Positions 33,295 to 41,782 of a DNA stretch of 64,000 bases are shown piece by piece. Position 1 is the stretch's first letter, and each line of letters opens with the position of its first letter. This DNA comes from Syntrophobacter fumaroxidans MPOB. Its GTDB lineage: Bacteria; Desulfobacterota; Syntrophobacteria; Syntrophobacterales; Syntrophobacteraceae. Both the position numbers and the translations under genes were made by a program. The notes beneath the pieces were generated by a model. That model worked only from the letters and a program-made list of their open reading frames with translations, was not told the origin of the DNA and made no database searches. The stretch spans positions 1,352,001 through 1,416,000 of the forward strand of contig NC_008554.1 in NCBI RefSeq assembly GCF_000014965.1, given 5' to 3'.

Positions 33295-33353
33295 GGACTC
33301 AAAATCCAGTGTCCCTTGCGGACGTGAGAGTTCGATTCTCTCCTCCGGCACCA
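33295..33353 (+). repeat. att repeat, right (tRNA-Leu 3' fragment)
   Basis: 59 bp identical to the tRNA-Leu 3' end. It lacks the acceptor 5' half and D-arm, so it is a remnant of the original site and not a tRNA gene. Confidence 0.95.
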
Positions 33354-33652
33354 CGAAAAATTAAGGGGTGAGGTCTTTTGGGCCAGCCTCTTTTTTTGTT
33401 GGTCCCGAACCTCGCGGACAACGCCTCGGCCCGCATTCCGCGGCGGAAAACCGTCCGAGGCCCCCACCTCCACCCATTGGTCAGCACCTCCGGATAAGCG
33501 ATCGTCGGTCCGCCGACGGCCCGCCGCGTGCGTCTTCGGGACCGGCGGGGCTTCGTCCGTCAATTATCAAGGATTGCGGGAAAGGGAAGCCCGGCAGCCC
33601 CCTGGTTGCGCAACCGAAACATTGGGGAATTCCCCTCGACCTGATAAGAAAA

Positions 33653-33676
33653 TGTGAAAAGTGTAGGTTTGACCCC
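33653..33676 (-). repeat. 24-bp repeat, copy 2 (inverted)
   Basis: Reverse complement of 14592-14615. It lies 8 bp beyond the stop of the ChaN-like gene. Confidence 0.8.
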
Positions 33677-33683
33677 GCTGCGG

Positions 33684-34541
33684 TCACTCGATCCAGAGGT
33701 AATCGGCGTCCTGGTCCGTCGCGGAATCCCGATCGGATTTACCCGGCATGTGCGGCAGGATGACCCGGCAGGAATAACCCGAGAGCGCTTCGAGCTGTTT
33801 CGGGATGCCCGGCTTCCACGCGTGGCCGTTCCCCGCCAGAATGACAACCGTCCGCTGGGGGTGCGCCTTGAGATATTGAACGGTATGCCAGGCCATCGCC
33901 GCATCCCAGAGGATCTGCGCTTCGCAGAAGTTGTTGAAGTTCATGCCCTGATGACCGTGAATACCCATCGCCCGCCGGATGAATTTCCTGTAGCTCTCGT
34001 CCACCGCGCAGCTCACCGGCGGCAGATCCTTTTTCTGCTTTTCTCCGAGGGACGCGAAGCCCTTTTCCGCCACCTGGCGGGTGATTTCCCTTGAAACGTT
34101 AAGCCCGACAATGGGTATCTTCTTTTCGCGGGCGTAATGAAAGATGTCCGCATACAGGGGCCACGGACTGTTCCAGTTGTCGTAGTAGGCCCTCTGGAAC
34201 GCCGCTTCGGACAAGGTCCCCCGCACCCACTCATCGAGCACCCCCTGGCTCTCCCTGCGAAACATCTCCATGCCGACGGCCACCTGGAGACCGGTGTTAT
34301 GAAGCGCCCTGATCACCTCCAGCTGGATTTCGTGGTGCTTTTTCTCATTGTGAAGCTCTCCCACGAGGACCACTTTCACCGACTTCCAGTCGTACACGGC
34401 TTCATGGAGGCGGACCTCCCTGCGGTCGGAGAGTCTCAGGAGCACCTGGTCCGACGCCCCTGAAACGGGCGGGCACGGGAACAAACCGCCGACCAGAACG
34501 ATGAGGACAATTGCCGGAACGAGTATCGCCGTTCGCTTCAT
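33684..34541 (-). CDS. ChaN-family (haem-uptake Tiki-superfamily) exported protein
   Basis: 285 residues with a signal peptide (MKRTAILVPAIVLIVLVGGLFPCPPVSG; the Cys is not in a convincing lipobox). It carries the ChaN/DUF399 signature VLVGELHNEKKHHEIQLEV and GLQVAVGMEMFRRESQGVLDEW, then WPLYADIFHYAREKKIPIVGLN and VVILAGNGHAW near the end. In Campylobacter, ChaN binds haem and assists iron uptake; in the Tiki superfamily the GELH/GNGH His and Glu residues form a metal site. It starts 7 bp downstream of the M1-peptidase stop, so the two exported proteins form an operon, perhaps degrading peptides or haemoproteins in the periplasm (inference). Confidence 0.9.
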   Translation of the reverse strand: MKRTAILVPAIVLIVLVGGLFPCPPVSGASDQVLLRLSDRREVRLHEAVYDWKSVKVVLVGELHNEKKHHEIQLEVIRALHNTGLQVAVGMEMFRRESQGVLDEWVRGTLSEAAFQRAYYDNWNSPWPLYADIFHYAREKKIPIVGLNVSREITRQVAEKGFASLGEKQKKDLPPVSCAVDESYRKFIRRAMGIHGHQGMNFNNFCEAQILWDAAMAWHTVQYLKAHPQRTVVILAGNGHAWKPGIPKQLEALSGYSCRVILPHMPGKSDRDSATDQDADYLWIE

Positions 34542-34548
34542 AGCTGGA

Positions 34549-36639
34549 TCACTCCCTAAATGAAAAGCGGTGGATCAAGGGGGAGTCCGCCACCGGCCAG
34601 ACTTTCTTGACCGCCACATTGTTGTCACGGATGACCACGACGCTGTAGGACCCGTAGTGAGGGATCTTTCTTGCCAGAACGTCTGCGGCTTCCCGGGAGA
34701 AGGCGAGAAAAAGCCCAGCGCTCCTGCTCGTGTCGATGCCGGACCTCAGGGCGAAAAACGCGCCGTCGCCGGGCTCCCCGTAGACCGTTTCGTCCAGGGT
34801 GAAGTGCTCCGTCGCCACCTTCAGGTTTCCGGGAAGAACATCGAACAGCTGCTTCGTGCGGGGGAAACCGAAAACGAGCAGGTCCCTGCCTTTCAGTTGA
34901 GCCGGATGGAGCTCGCTCTCCCGGACAACGACGAGCTCTTGCAGGCCGAGGCCGGAAAGGAGCGCACGGGCGGCGCCGTCCAGCATTACCTCCTGACCGG
35001 CTGCCATGACCGCCACAAGAGCATCCGAGCCTTTGATCGCATTGATGTCGGGCGGTACCTCTTCGGGATGGAGGCGTCGGAAAAGGTCCGCATCGGGATC
35101 CACCGTAAGCCGCGTGGGACGTGATCCCGCATCGATGGAAAAGGTCGTCTCCCGGTCCTTGACGAACACCGAGGCAAAAATCTCACCGCTTTCGGTTTCC
35201 AACCGCAAGGGGACAAACAGCTCAAAAAAGGGCGCCTCCTGCAAAAGGGTCCCTCGGACCTTCCAGGCATGCGCGACTTTGGTCGCTTCCACTCGGTCGA
35301 TCCTCAGGGTGGGGGCTCCCGGGCGATCGACCCACTGCCTGAAAAAGGCGTGAAAGTCCGTTCCCCGGCTCCGGGCGGCAAATGCATCCGCAAAGTCACT
35401 CCAGGACGTCTCCTGGAACAGCCTTTTTTGGCAGACGTCCTTGAGTGCCTGCCAGAATCCTTCGTCCCCCGCGAGCTTTCGGGCCATGTGGAAGACCATG
35501 GCCCCCTTTCCGTAGCCGACGGCCCTGGAGGCCGGGCTGTCCCGCCCCGCGAACTCCGCGAGGGGGAAGTCTTCGCGCGGAGAAACCAGCGTCGCGTAAT
35601 TGCGCAGGATTCGTGCCCGGTATTCCCTCGCCTCTTCGGGGGATATTTTTTCCTTGTAAAGATGATCCGCAACGTAGGTCGTCAGCCCTTCAGACCAGTT
35701 TCCCTTCCCGTAGTCCACGAAGACGCCGTTTCCCCACCAGGAGTGAGCGACCTCGTGGCCGAGGCTGGTATCGACAATGAACGGAAGGCGGATGACCTGG
35801 CTTCCCAGCAACGTATAAGAAGGGAATCCGTACCCGGTCGGAAAGAAATTCTCCACCACCGCGAACTTGGGAAACGGATAGGGACCGAACAGTTCCTCGT
35901 AGAGCGCGATGTAGCGGCTCACCGCGCTCAGATAGGGTTCCGCCAGCCGTTCCGAGCCGGGGAAATGGTAGAAAAAGGAAGGAATCCGTCCCGCGCGGCC
36001 CGTCTTCACCGCGTAGGGACCGCCGGAAAGGGAAACGCCGCGCAGGGGCTGCTCGATCTCCCAGACGAAATCGAGGCGATCTCCGTCAGGGGTTCTCTCC
36101 TTGAGCGTCCCCGCGGTGACCACCTCCATCCCCGCGGGCACGTCGACCCGGATGCGGTATGTGCCGAAGGCTCCGGGGACCTTCGGGTACCATCCCGAAT
36201 CATCCGCCAGGAACAATCCCCGCTTGGAAATCACGCCGGTCACCCCGTAGGTCGGATCCTCCGTGTAGAGGGGATCCCCGGGGATTGCGTCATGAAAAGC
36301 GGCCGCGTACCGAATGGTGATCCTCAGGTCCCCCGGGCTTGAAAGGGCGCTCTGAGGGACCCGGAGTACTCCTCCCTCGAACCGGTAAGGCAAGGCGCCC
36401 CCCGATCCGGTCACCGAATGGACGCGCGCATCGGGTCGCAGGGTGAAGGCAGGCGGCATCGCGCCGTCGTCCCGCACCGTGACGGTGCCCGAACCCTCGA
36501 GAGCCCCGGAAGCGGTTTCGATGCGGACCGCTATGTCGTAGTGGATGGACGTCGTGGGCTTCGCGCCCGCCTCCGTGATAATCCCCGGAAGCAGCCCGCT
36601 CAAGATGAATGCCCACAAGGCGCTGCGCAGTGAACCCAT
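34549..36639 (-). CDS. Exported M1-family aminopeptidase-like metalloprotease
   Basis: 696 residues from ATG 36639 (a GTG at 36651 is the alternative), with signal peptide SLRSALWAFILSGLLPGIITEAGA. The zinc site is intact: H295-E-V-A-H299 followed by the Glu of NWSEGLTTY. The M1 beta-sandwich precedes it (SGALEGSGTVTVRDDG, LFLADDSGWYPK). The exopeptidase motif GxMEN is not seen; VVENFFPTGYGFPSYTLLG stands in its place, so strict aminopeptidase specificity is doubtful. The C-terminal 230 residues include the usual post-catalytic beta region and a domain with ALVAVMAAGQEVMLDG that I do not recognise. Co-transcribed with the ChaN-like gene. Confidence 0.9.
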   Translation of the reverse strand: MGSLRSALWAFILSGLLPGIITEAGAKPTTSIHYDIAVRIETASGALEGSGTVTVRDDGAMPPAFTLRPDARVHSVTGSGGALPYRFEGGVLRVPQSALSSPGDLRITIRYAAAFHDAIPGDPLYTEDPTYGVTGVISKRGLFLADDSGWYPKVPGAFGTYRIRVDVPAGMEVVTAGTLKERTPDGDRLDFVWEIEQPLRGVSLSGGPYAVKTGRAGRIPSFFYHFPGSERLAEPYLSAVSRYIALYEELFGPYPFPKFAVVENFFPTGYGFPSYTLLGSQVIRLPFIVDTSLGHEVAHSWWGNGVFVDYGKGNWSEGLTTYVADHLYKEKISPEEAREYRARILRNYATLVSPREDFPLAEFAGRDSPASRAVGYGKGAMVFHMARKLAGDEGFWQALKDVCQKRLFQETSWSDFADAFAARSRGTDFHAFFRQWVDRPGAPTLRIDRVEATKVAHAWKVRGTLLQEAPFFELFVPLRLETESGEIFASVFVKDRETTFSIDAGSRPTRLTVDPDADLFRRLHPEEVPPDINAIKGSDALVAVMAAGQEVMLDGAARALLSGLGLQELVVVRESELHPAQLKGRDLLVFGFPRTKQLFDVLPGNLKVATEHFTLDETVYGEPGDGAFFALRSGIDTSRSAGLFLAFSREAADVLARKIPHYGSYSVVVIRDNNVAVKKVWPVADSPLIHRFSFRE

Positions 36640-36921
36640 GACTTCCCCCACTCATATCGCCGGTTGTCTGTTCATGCGGGCGGACTTCTCCCGGAAAGGG
36701 CCCGTAATCCATGAATCCCGAAACGGCGGCATTCTTTTCCACGCCGTATGCGGAGAAGATAAGCACGAAAGAATCCGCCGGGACACATCCGGCGAATACC
36801 GCCCGGTTTTTTGTGTCGAGGTTCTCCATCCGACGGCTTGATATTCTTCCGGTCGACGCTAAATTGACAGGCAGGCGCATGTGCGGCCGCACAACGAACC
36901 CGGCTTTCGAACACGAAAAGG

Positions 36922-37329
36922 ATGAAAATGGATACGAAGGAACTGAAAGAGTATTTCGAAAAGGCATCGGGACACGGCATTCTCGCAACCGCCGACGGCG
37001 ACGGTCTTCTAAACCAGGCGGTCTTTTCCCGCCCCCATTTCATGGCCGACGGGACCGTTGCGTTCATCATGCCCCATAAGCTCACTCACAGGAACCTCCA
37101 GGAAAACTCCCACGCCGCGTACCTGTTCATCGAGACAGGTTCCGGCTACAAGGGAAAAAGAATCTACCTGACGAAAGTGAAGGAAGAGCAGGACACGGAA
37201 CTGTTGAGGACTTTGCGCCGCCGGCCCCATCCTTCGGACAGGGGCGGTCAGGACGGACCGAGGTTTCTCGTCTTTTTTCGAGTGGACATGACCCTGCCGC
37301 TCATCGGTGCCGGCGGTTCGGCGGCCTGA
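36922..37329 (+). CDS. Pyridoxamine-phosphate-oxidase-like FMN-barrel protein
   Basis: 135 residues; ATG 36922 or 36928. The sequence follows the split-barrel flavin fold: LKEYFEKASGHGILATADGDG, NQAVFSRPHFMADGTVAFIM, HRNLQENSHAAYLFIE and GYKGKRIYLTKVKEE. Such small proteins bind FMN or F420 and reduce unknown substrates or scavenge haem. No partner gene adjoins it, and a dozen non-specific functions remain possible. No signal peptide, so cytosolic. Confidence 0.85.
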   Translation: MKMDTKELKEYFEKASGHGILATADGDGLLNQAVFSRPHFMADGTVAFIMPHKLTHRNLQENSHAAYLFIETGSGYKGKRIYLTKVKEEQDTELLRTLRRRPHPSDRGGQDGPRFLVFFRVDMTLPLIGAGGSAA

Positions 37330-37345
37330 GCGCGCGATAGCGTTA

Positions 37346-37455
37346 AAGATCGGCTTTCCCCCGAACGATCGGTTTTTCCGGCCGGGATGGCCACGGCAGG
37401 ATCGAGGGACCAGGTCGTATTGAAGATCGGCTTTCCCCCGAACGATCAGTTTTTC
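37346..37455 (+). repeat. Direct repeat, 2 x 33 bp, each a hairpin ending in T5
   Basis: AAGATCGGCTTTCCCCCGAA plus CGATCGGTTTTTC (37346-37378) recurs with one difference at 37423-37455. Each contains GATCG...CGATC followed by TTTTT and lies just after the FMN-barrel gene. They may act as tandem weak terminators. Confidence 0.75.
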
Positions 37456-37499
37456 GGTTGTTCTCCCGGCGCGGCCTCACCGAGGCCGACGGGCGGCTG

Positions 37500-37664
37500 T
37501 CAGCATCCCGGCTCCCCCGGGTGACCGCAGCAATCCTGCAGGGTCGTCAGCTTTTTCCAGTTGTTGCGGAGCAGCATCAGGATCTTGCGGCTCCAGGGTT
37601 GCGGCCCGCGCAAATTGTCGACGAAGGCCCGGGGGCTGGGGCGAGATTTCTTTTCCAGGCACAT
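37500..37664 (-). CDS. Possible small Cys-motif protein
   Basis: 54 residues from ATG 37664, with GGAG 10 bases upstream. The C-terminus, LLRNNWKKLTTLQDCCGHPGEPGC, has a CCGHPGEPGC motif that I associate with short uncharacterised delta-proteobacterial proteins. The Cys/His spacing could hold a metal. The upstream part is Lys/Arg-rich. Coding status is uncertain: the frame is open further upstream without a better start, and the region is repeat-rich. Confidence 0.45.
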   Translation of the reverse strand: MCLEKKSRPSPRAFVDNLRGPQPWSRKILMLLRNNWKKLTTLQDCCGHPGEPGC

Positions 37665-37903
37665 AAGCTTCGATCTCCGGGCCGGCCGGTCGGCATCGAC
37701 CAGGCCGGTGAGGGGGGAACGTCCTTGAACTCCACACAATCGTCAGGCTCTTTCCGGTCTTGCTCGCCGGCGTTCCTCAAAGCGCGCCGGGGGCGGGGCC
37801 GTCAGCTGCCCGAGCTTTTTCGTTCCATTATAACACGCTCGCTTTGAATCCGCTCCAAATTGAGCGATCCCGCGCATGCGGCGAGAAAAGAGTCGATCGA
37901 TCG

Positions 37904-37960
37904 CGGACGGGCGCACAGCCGGGGGAATCGGCGCTCCGAGCCTGGAATCGTTCGGCTGAG
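37904..37960 (+). repeat. Dispersed repeat family D, copy 1
   Basis: GAATCGGCGCTCCG followed by GCC..GAA.CGTTC is shared, in inverted orientation, with 41421-41480. Confidence 0.65.
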
Positions 37961-38048
37961 GTCTGCATGCTCCCGGCTGGTTCTTGCTCTGAGGATTTTT
38001 GGTCTTTGACCTGAAAATGCATTTCCATGAGGGTTGGAGGACGGGGCG

Positions 38049-38474
38049 GTGCTTCGAATCGTTTTCCCCTATATCGAGGTCGGATTGCCGGTCGGTGCGG
38101 GTGCCGACCGGGTGTGGACGCTTCTCACCGACACGTCGCGCTGGGTCGAATGGGGACCGTCCATCCGTGACGTTGAGAGCACCGAGCGCTTCCTGACGGC
38201 ACATTCTTCGGGCCGTGTGAGGACCGTTCTCGGATTCACGGCGCCGTTTGCCGTGACTCGCTTTGAACCGGGAAGAACGTGGTCCTGGCGCGTTCTCGGA
38301 ATTCCGGCGACCACGCACACGGTGGAAAGTCTTGGCGCAAACCGCTCGCTCCTGCTTTTCGGGGTGCCGCTCATCGCCTTTCCCTACCTGCTCGTCTGCC
38401 TTGCAGCCATGAAACGCATCCGCTCGCTCGCCGAGCGCGATTCGGACCCCACGCACAGAGCCGGATTGTCTTGA
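38049..38474 (+). CDS. SRPBCC-family (START-like) protein
   Basis: 141 residues. I start at GTG 38049 because GGAGG lies 8 bases upstream. The pattern is that of the helix-grip fold: LRIVFPYIEVGLPVGAGADRVWTLLTDTSRWVEWGPSIRDVES, then FAVTRFEPGRTWSWRVLG and a hydrophobic C-terminal helix followed by basic residues. Such proteins bind hydrophobic ligands or act as cyclases and chaperones. There is no operon partner within 190 bp; the P-type ATPase follows on the same strand. The C-terminal hydrophobic run (GVPLIAFPYLLVCLAAMKRI) could be a membrane-associated helix. Confidence 0.8.
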   Translation: MLRIVFPYIEVGLPVGAGADRVWTLLTDTSRWVEWGPSIRDVESTERFLTAHSSGRVRTVLGFTAPFAVTRFEPGRTWSWRVLGIPATTHTVESLGANRSLLLFGVPLIAFPYLLVCLAAMKRIRSLAERDSDPTHRAGLS

Positions 38475-38671
38475 CGGGTGCGCGGATGAGCCTTAACTCT
38501 TTGCAGGGCAATCCCGAGCCCGATCGATCCCCTGGACGGCAACCGCCATAATGCGCGGGGCAGCGGCAGATGAAGAACATTCGCTGCCGCCGGCGGGTTT
38601 GCCGATTCCTGCATTCGCCGGCACCGCCGGTTCCCCGGATTTTATACAGACACCATGAGGAGGGCCCATAT

Positions 38672-41419
38672 ATGGAAAGGCTGATGGCAAAGCACTGGCA
38701 CCACATGCCGGGAGGGGAAGCGAGCGAGCTCCTTCAAACCAACCCGGAGAGGGGCCTGGAAGAATTCGAAGCCAAACGCCGCCAGGAACACTTCGGACCC
38801 AACGTCATCACCGGCAAAGGGGGAAAAGGCCCCCTCATGCGATTCCTCCTGCAGCTTCATCAGCCCCTCATCTATATCCTGATCGCAGCCGGAGCGGTGA
38901 CGGCCGCCTTCCGGGAATGGGTCGACTCGGGCGTCATTTTCGGGGTGGTGCTGGTCAACGCCTCTATCGGTTTCCTCCAGGAGTCCAAGGCCTTGGCCGC
39001 CATCGCCGCCCTCGCCCAGACCATGGTGGCCGAAGTCACGGTGCTGAGAGGCGGCTCCAGGCGCCGGATCTCCTCCGCGGAGGTGGTGCCGGGCGACCTC
39101 ATCCTCCTTCAGTCGGGCGACAAGGTCCCCGCCGACATGCGCCTGATCGAATTGAAGGATCTGCAGATCGATGAATCCACCCTTACCGGCGAATCGGTAC
39201 CGGTCAAGAAGAAAAGAGGGGTTCTCGACCGTGACACCGTGCTGGCCGATCGCCGCAACATGGTCTACGCCTCGACCCTGGTCACTTACGGCCAGGGAAC
39301 CGGGGTGGTGGTCGCCACGGGCAACGCCACGGAAGTCGGGCGGATCTCCGAGCTCATTTCCGCGGCACCCGAGCTGCAGACCCCGCTCACAAAAAAGATC
39401 GCCCACTTCAGCCACATTCTGCTTTACGCCATCCTGGCGCTTGCCGCGGCCACGGTGCTGATCGGCGTTCTTCGAGGCCAACCCGCTCTCGAGATGTTCA
39501 TGGCGGCAGTCGCGCTGGCCGTGGGAGCCATCCCGGAAGGGCTTCCCGCGGCGTTGAGCATCACGCTCGCCATCGGCGTCGCGCGGATGGCCAGGCGACG
39601 GGCGGTCATCCGCCGCCTTCCCGCCGTGGAGACCCTGGGCAGCACCACCGTCATCTGCACGGACAAAACAGGGACTTTGACCGAGAACCAGATGACCGTT
39701 CAGGAAATCTTCGCCGGCGACGAAACCTTCGAAGTGTCGGGCGCGGGTTACGACCCCTCGGGAACGGTCCTGAAGCAGGGCGAGCCCATCACCCACGGTG
39801 GAACCCCGGTACTGTTTGAGTGTTTGCGGGCGGGATTGCTCTGCAACGACAGCATCCTCGTGCAAAAGGAAGGCCGCTGGGGCGTGCAGGGAGATCCCAC
39901 GGAAGGTGCCCTGATCGTCGTCGCCGCCAAGGTGGGCCTCTCGGCCGACGAAGAGGCGGCCCGGCTTCCGCGGCTCGACGTGATTCCCTTCGAATCGGAA
40001 CGCCAGTACATGGCGACCTTGCATGATGCGGGGCAGGCCGAAACCCCGATCGCCTACGTCAAGGGGGCGGCCGAGATCATCCTGGAGCGGTGCACGGAAT
40101 CTCTCGACGCGACAGGAGCCGCTCAACCGGTGGACAGGGAACGGGTGATGGCCGAGGTCGGGAGGATGGCTTCAAACGGTTTGCGCGTCCTGGCGTTTGC
40201 GAAAAAGGACATCTCCCCGGAATCGGCCCCGTTCGACCATGAGGACGTGGCCGGCGGCCTCCGTTTCCTGGGGCTGCAGGGGATGATCGACCCGCCGCGG
40301 GCTGAGGCGATAGAGGCCGTGAAAGCGTGTCACACGGCAGGCATCCGCATCAAGATGATCACCGGAGACCATGCGATCACCGCGTCGGCGATCGCCGAAA
40401 AGATCGGGCTGATCGATGCCGGGGATTCTGCCCCGGCCGGGAAGGCGGCGATAACCGGGAAAACCCTGGCGAAAATGCCGGACGCGGAGCTCATCGAGGC
40501 GGCTGAAGAGACACCGGTTTTCGCCAGGGTGGACCCCGAGCAGAAGCTGTCGCTCGTCGAAGCGCTCCAGGCAAGGGGGCACATCGTCGCCATGACCGGC
40601 GACGGCGTGAACGACGCGCCGGCGTTGAAGCGGGCCAACATCGGCATCGCCATGGGCATCACCGGTACCGAGGTGGCCAAGGAAGCCGCCGATATGATCC
40701 TCACCGACGACAACTTCGCCACCATCGAAGCCGCGGTTGAGGAAGGGCGGGGAGTCTTCGACAACCTCACCAAATTCATCGTCTGGACGCTCCCCACGAA
40801 CCTGGGTGAAGGTCTCGTGATTCTTTTGGCCATCTTTGCCGGCGCGACGCTGCCGATCCTCCCCGTCCAGATCCTGTGGATCAACATGGTGACCGCCGTC
40901 CTGCTGGGGCTGACCCTCGCTTTCGAGCCCAAAGAGCCCGGCATCATGCTGCGTCCCCCGCGCGATCCGAAGACGCCGATTCTCACACGCTACCTTCTCT
41001 GGCGCATCATCCTCGTGGGCGGGATGCTCACCGCCGCCGGTTTCGGCCTCTTCGAATGGGAGCTGCACCGGGGAGCGAGCGAGGCTCAAGCCCGCACCGT
41101 GGCGGTGAACGTCTTCGTGGTTGCCGAAATCTTCTACCTGCTCAACTGCCGGTCGCTGACCAAGTCCATGTTCCAGCTGGGCCTCTTCTCCAATCCGTGG
41201 CTCTTTGTCGGCGTCTCACTCATGGTCCTCCTGCAGCTCCTCTACACCTATCTGCCCGCCATGAACTGGATGTTTCACGGTGCCCCGATCCCCCTCGACG
41301 CCTGGGGATATATCCTTGCCACGGGCCTGGCGGTCTACCTGGTGATCGGGTTTGAAAAATGGGTGCGACAGAGAACGAGCGGGGGCGGCAAGGAGCAAGC
41401 CGTCGGGAAAGCGCCTTGA
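38672..41419 (+). CDS. P2-type cation-transporting ATPase (Ca2+-ATPase/PacL-like)
   Basis: 915 residues from ATG 38672, behind AGGAGGG; the frame is open upstream but without a fitting start. All P-type parts are present: N-terminal cation-ATPase domain (ASELLQTNPERGLEEFEA), TGES loop (STLTGESVPVKK), TM4 P288-E-G-L-P292, phosphorylation site D331-K-T-G-T, and hinge TGDGVNDAP. Ten membrane helices are expected. PEGLP fits the SERCA-like P2A group. In TM6 the order is N738-M-V-T-A742-V, where Ca2+ pumps have N-L-V-T-D, so one of the two metal sites is changed. The transported ion is therefore uncertain. No regulator gene adjoins it. Confidence 0.92.
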   Translation: MERLMAKHWHHMPGGEASELLQTNPERGLEEFEAKRRQEHFGPNVITGKGGKGPLMRFLLQLHQPLIYILIAAGAVTAAFREWVDSGVIFGVVLVNASIGFLQESKALAAIAALAQTMVAEVTVLRGGSRRRISSAEVVPGDLILLQSGDKVPADMRLIELKDLQIDESTLTGESVPVKKKRGVLDRDTVLADRRNMVYASTLVTYGQGTGVVVATGNATEVGRISELISAAPELQTPLTKKIAHFSHILLYAILALAAATVLIGVLRGQPALEMFMAAVALAVGAIPEGLPAALSITLAIGVARMARRRAVIRRLPAVETLGSTTVICTDKTGTLTENQMTVQEIFAGDETFEVSGAGYDPSGTVLKQGEPITHGGTPVLFECLRAGLLCNDSILVQKEGRWGVQGDPTEGALIVVAAKVGLSADEEAARLPRLDVIPFESERQYMATLHDAGQAETPIAYVKGAAEIILERCTESLDATGAAQPVDRERVMAEVGRMASNGLRVLAFAKKDISPESAPFDHEDVAGGLRFLGLQGMIDPPRAEAIEAVKACHTAGIRIKMITGDHAITASAIAEKIGLIDAGDSAPAGKAAITGKTLAKMPDAELIEAAEETPVFARVDPEQKLSLVEALQARGHIVAMTGDGVNDAPALKRANIGIAMGITGTEVAKEAADMILTDDNFATIEAAVEEGRGVFDNLTKFIVWTLPTNLGEGLVILLAIFAGATLPILPVQILWINMVTAVLLGLTLAFEPKEPGIMLRPPRDPKTPILTRYLLWRIILVGGMLTAAGFGLFEWELHRGASEAQARTVAVNVFVVAEIFYLLNCRSLTKSMFQLGLFSNPWLFVGVSLMVLLQLLYTYLPAMNWMFHGAPIPLDAWGYILATGLAVYLVIGFEKWVRQRTSGGGKEQAVGKAP

Positions 41420-41782
41420 ACCCGGGTTGAACGGTTCAGGGCGCGGAGCGCCGATTCGGCGGGTACAAAGCCTGTCCCGGCAAGCCAGCGGTGCGGCGGG
41501 CTCCTGGGCGTAGAACCCCCTCCATCCATCGACTCATTCCCGTGATCCTTTCGGGCGAGCATTGCATTATTTTTCACAATTCCATCCTTCCAAATTCTTT
41601 CCTTTGGTGCTATAAGGTTTCCCAACATACGGACGAACGCCTATAACGGCTTCACCCCCTCAGAGTTCCGGTAAACACGAACGCCCAAGACAGGCTTCAT
41701 ACGAATCCCGGCAGCTTGGACCATTTTGCGGGGCTTTTCGCCTTTGGAGTTCTGCCGTGGTGATCAACGGAGGCAAGTTTCG
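41420..41782. other. Intergenic region
   Basis: No gene recognised. It contains an inverted copy of repeat family D at 41421-41480 and AT-rich DNA around 41560-41640 that probably includes the sensor kinase promoter. Confidence 0.5.
41421..41480 (-). repeat. Dispersed repeat family D, copy 2 (inverted)
   Basis: Minus-strand GAATCGGCGCTCCG and downstream GCC..GAA.CGTTC match 37904-37960. It begins right after the P-type ATPase stop. Confidence 0.65.

Larger units (their letters stand above)
30666..33353. mobile_element. Small integrative element in tRNA-Leu
   Basis: About 2.7 kb bounded by 59-bp perfect direct repeats of the tRNA-Leu 3' end (30666-30724 and 33295-33353). It holds a tyrosine integrase next to the tRNA, a small SWIM-type zinc protein and a larger protein of unknown function. 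The element is visibly AT-richer than the flanks in its right half. No replication, transfer, capsid or excisionase gene is seen. A strong bidirectional hairpin terminator lies just inside the right end. Confidence 0.9.
37330..38048. other. Intergenic region with repeats and one possible small gene
   Basis: It holds the two 33-bp hairpin repeats, a possible 54-residue minus-strand gene (37500-37664) and a REP-like unit (37904-37960). Nothing else is recognised. Confidence 0.5.

Noticed and set aside
33295-33353. Second tRNA-Leu
   Set aside because: Only the 3' part is present; the acceptor 5' half and D-arm are missing. It is the att remnant of the integrated element.
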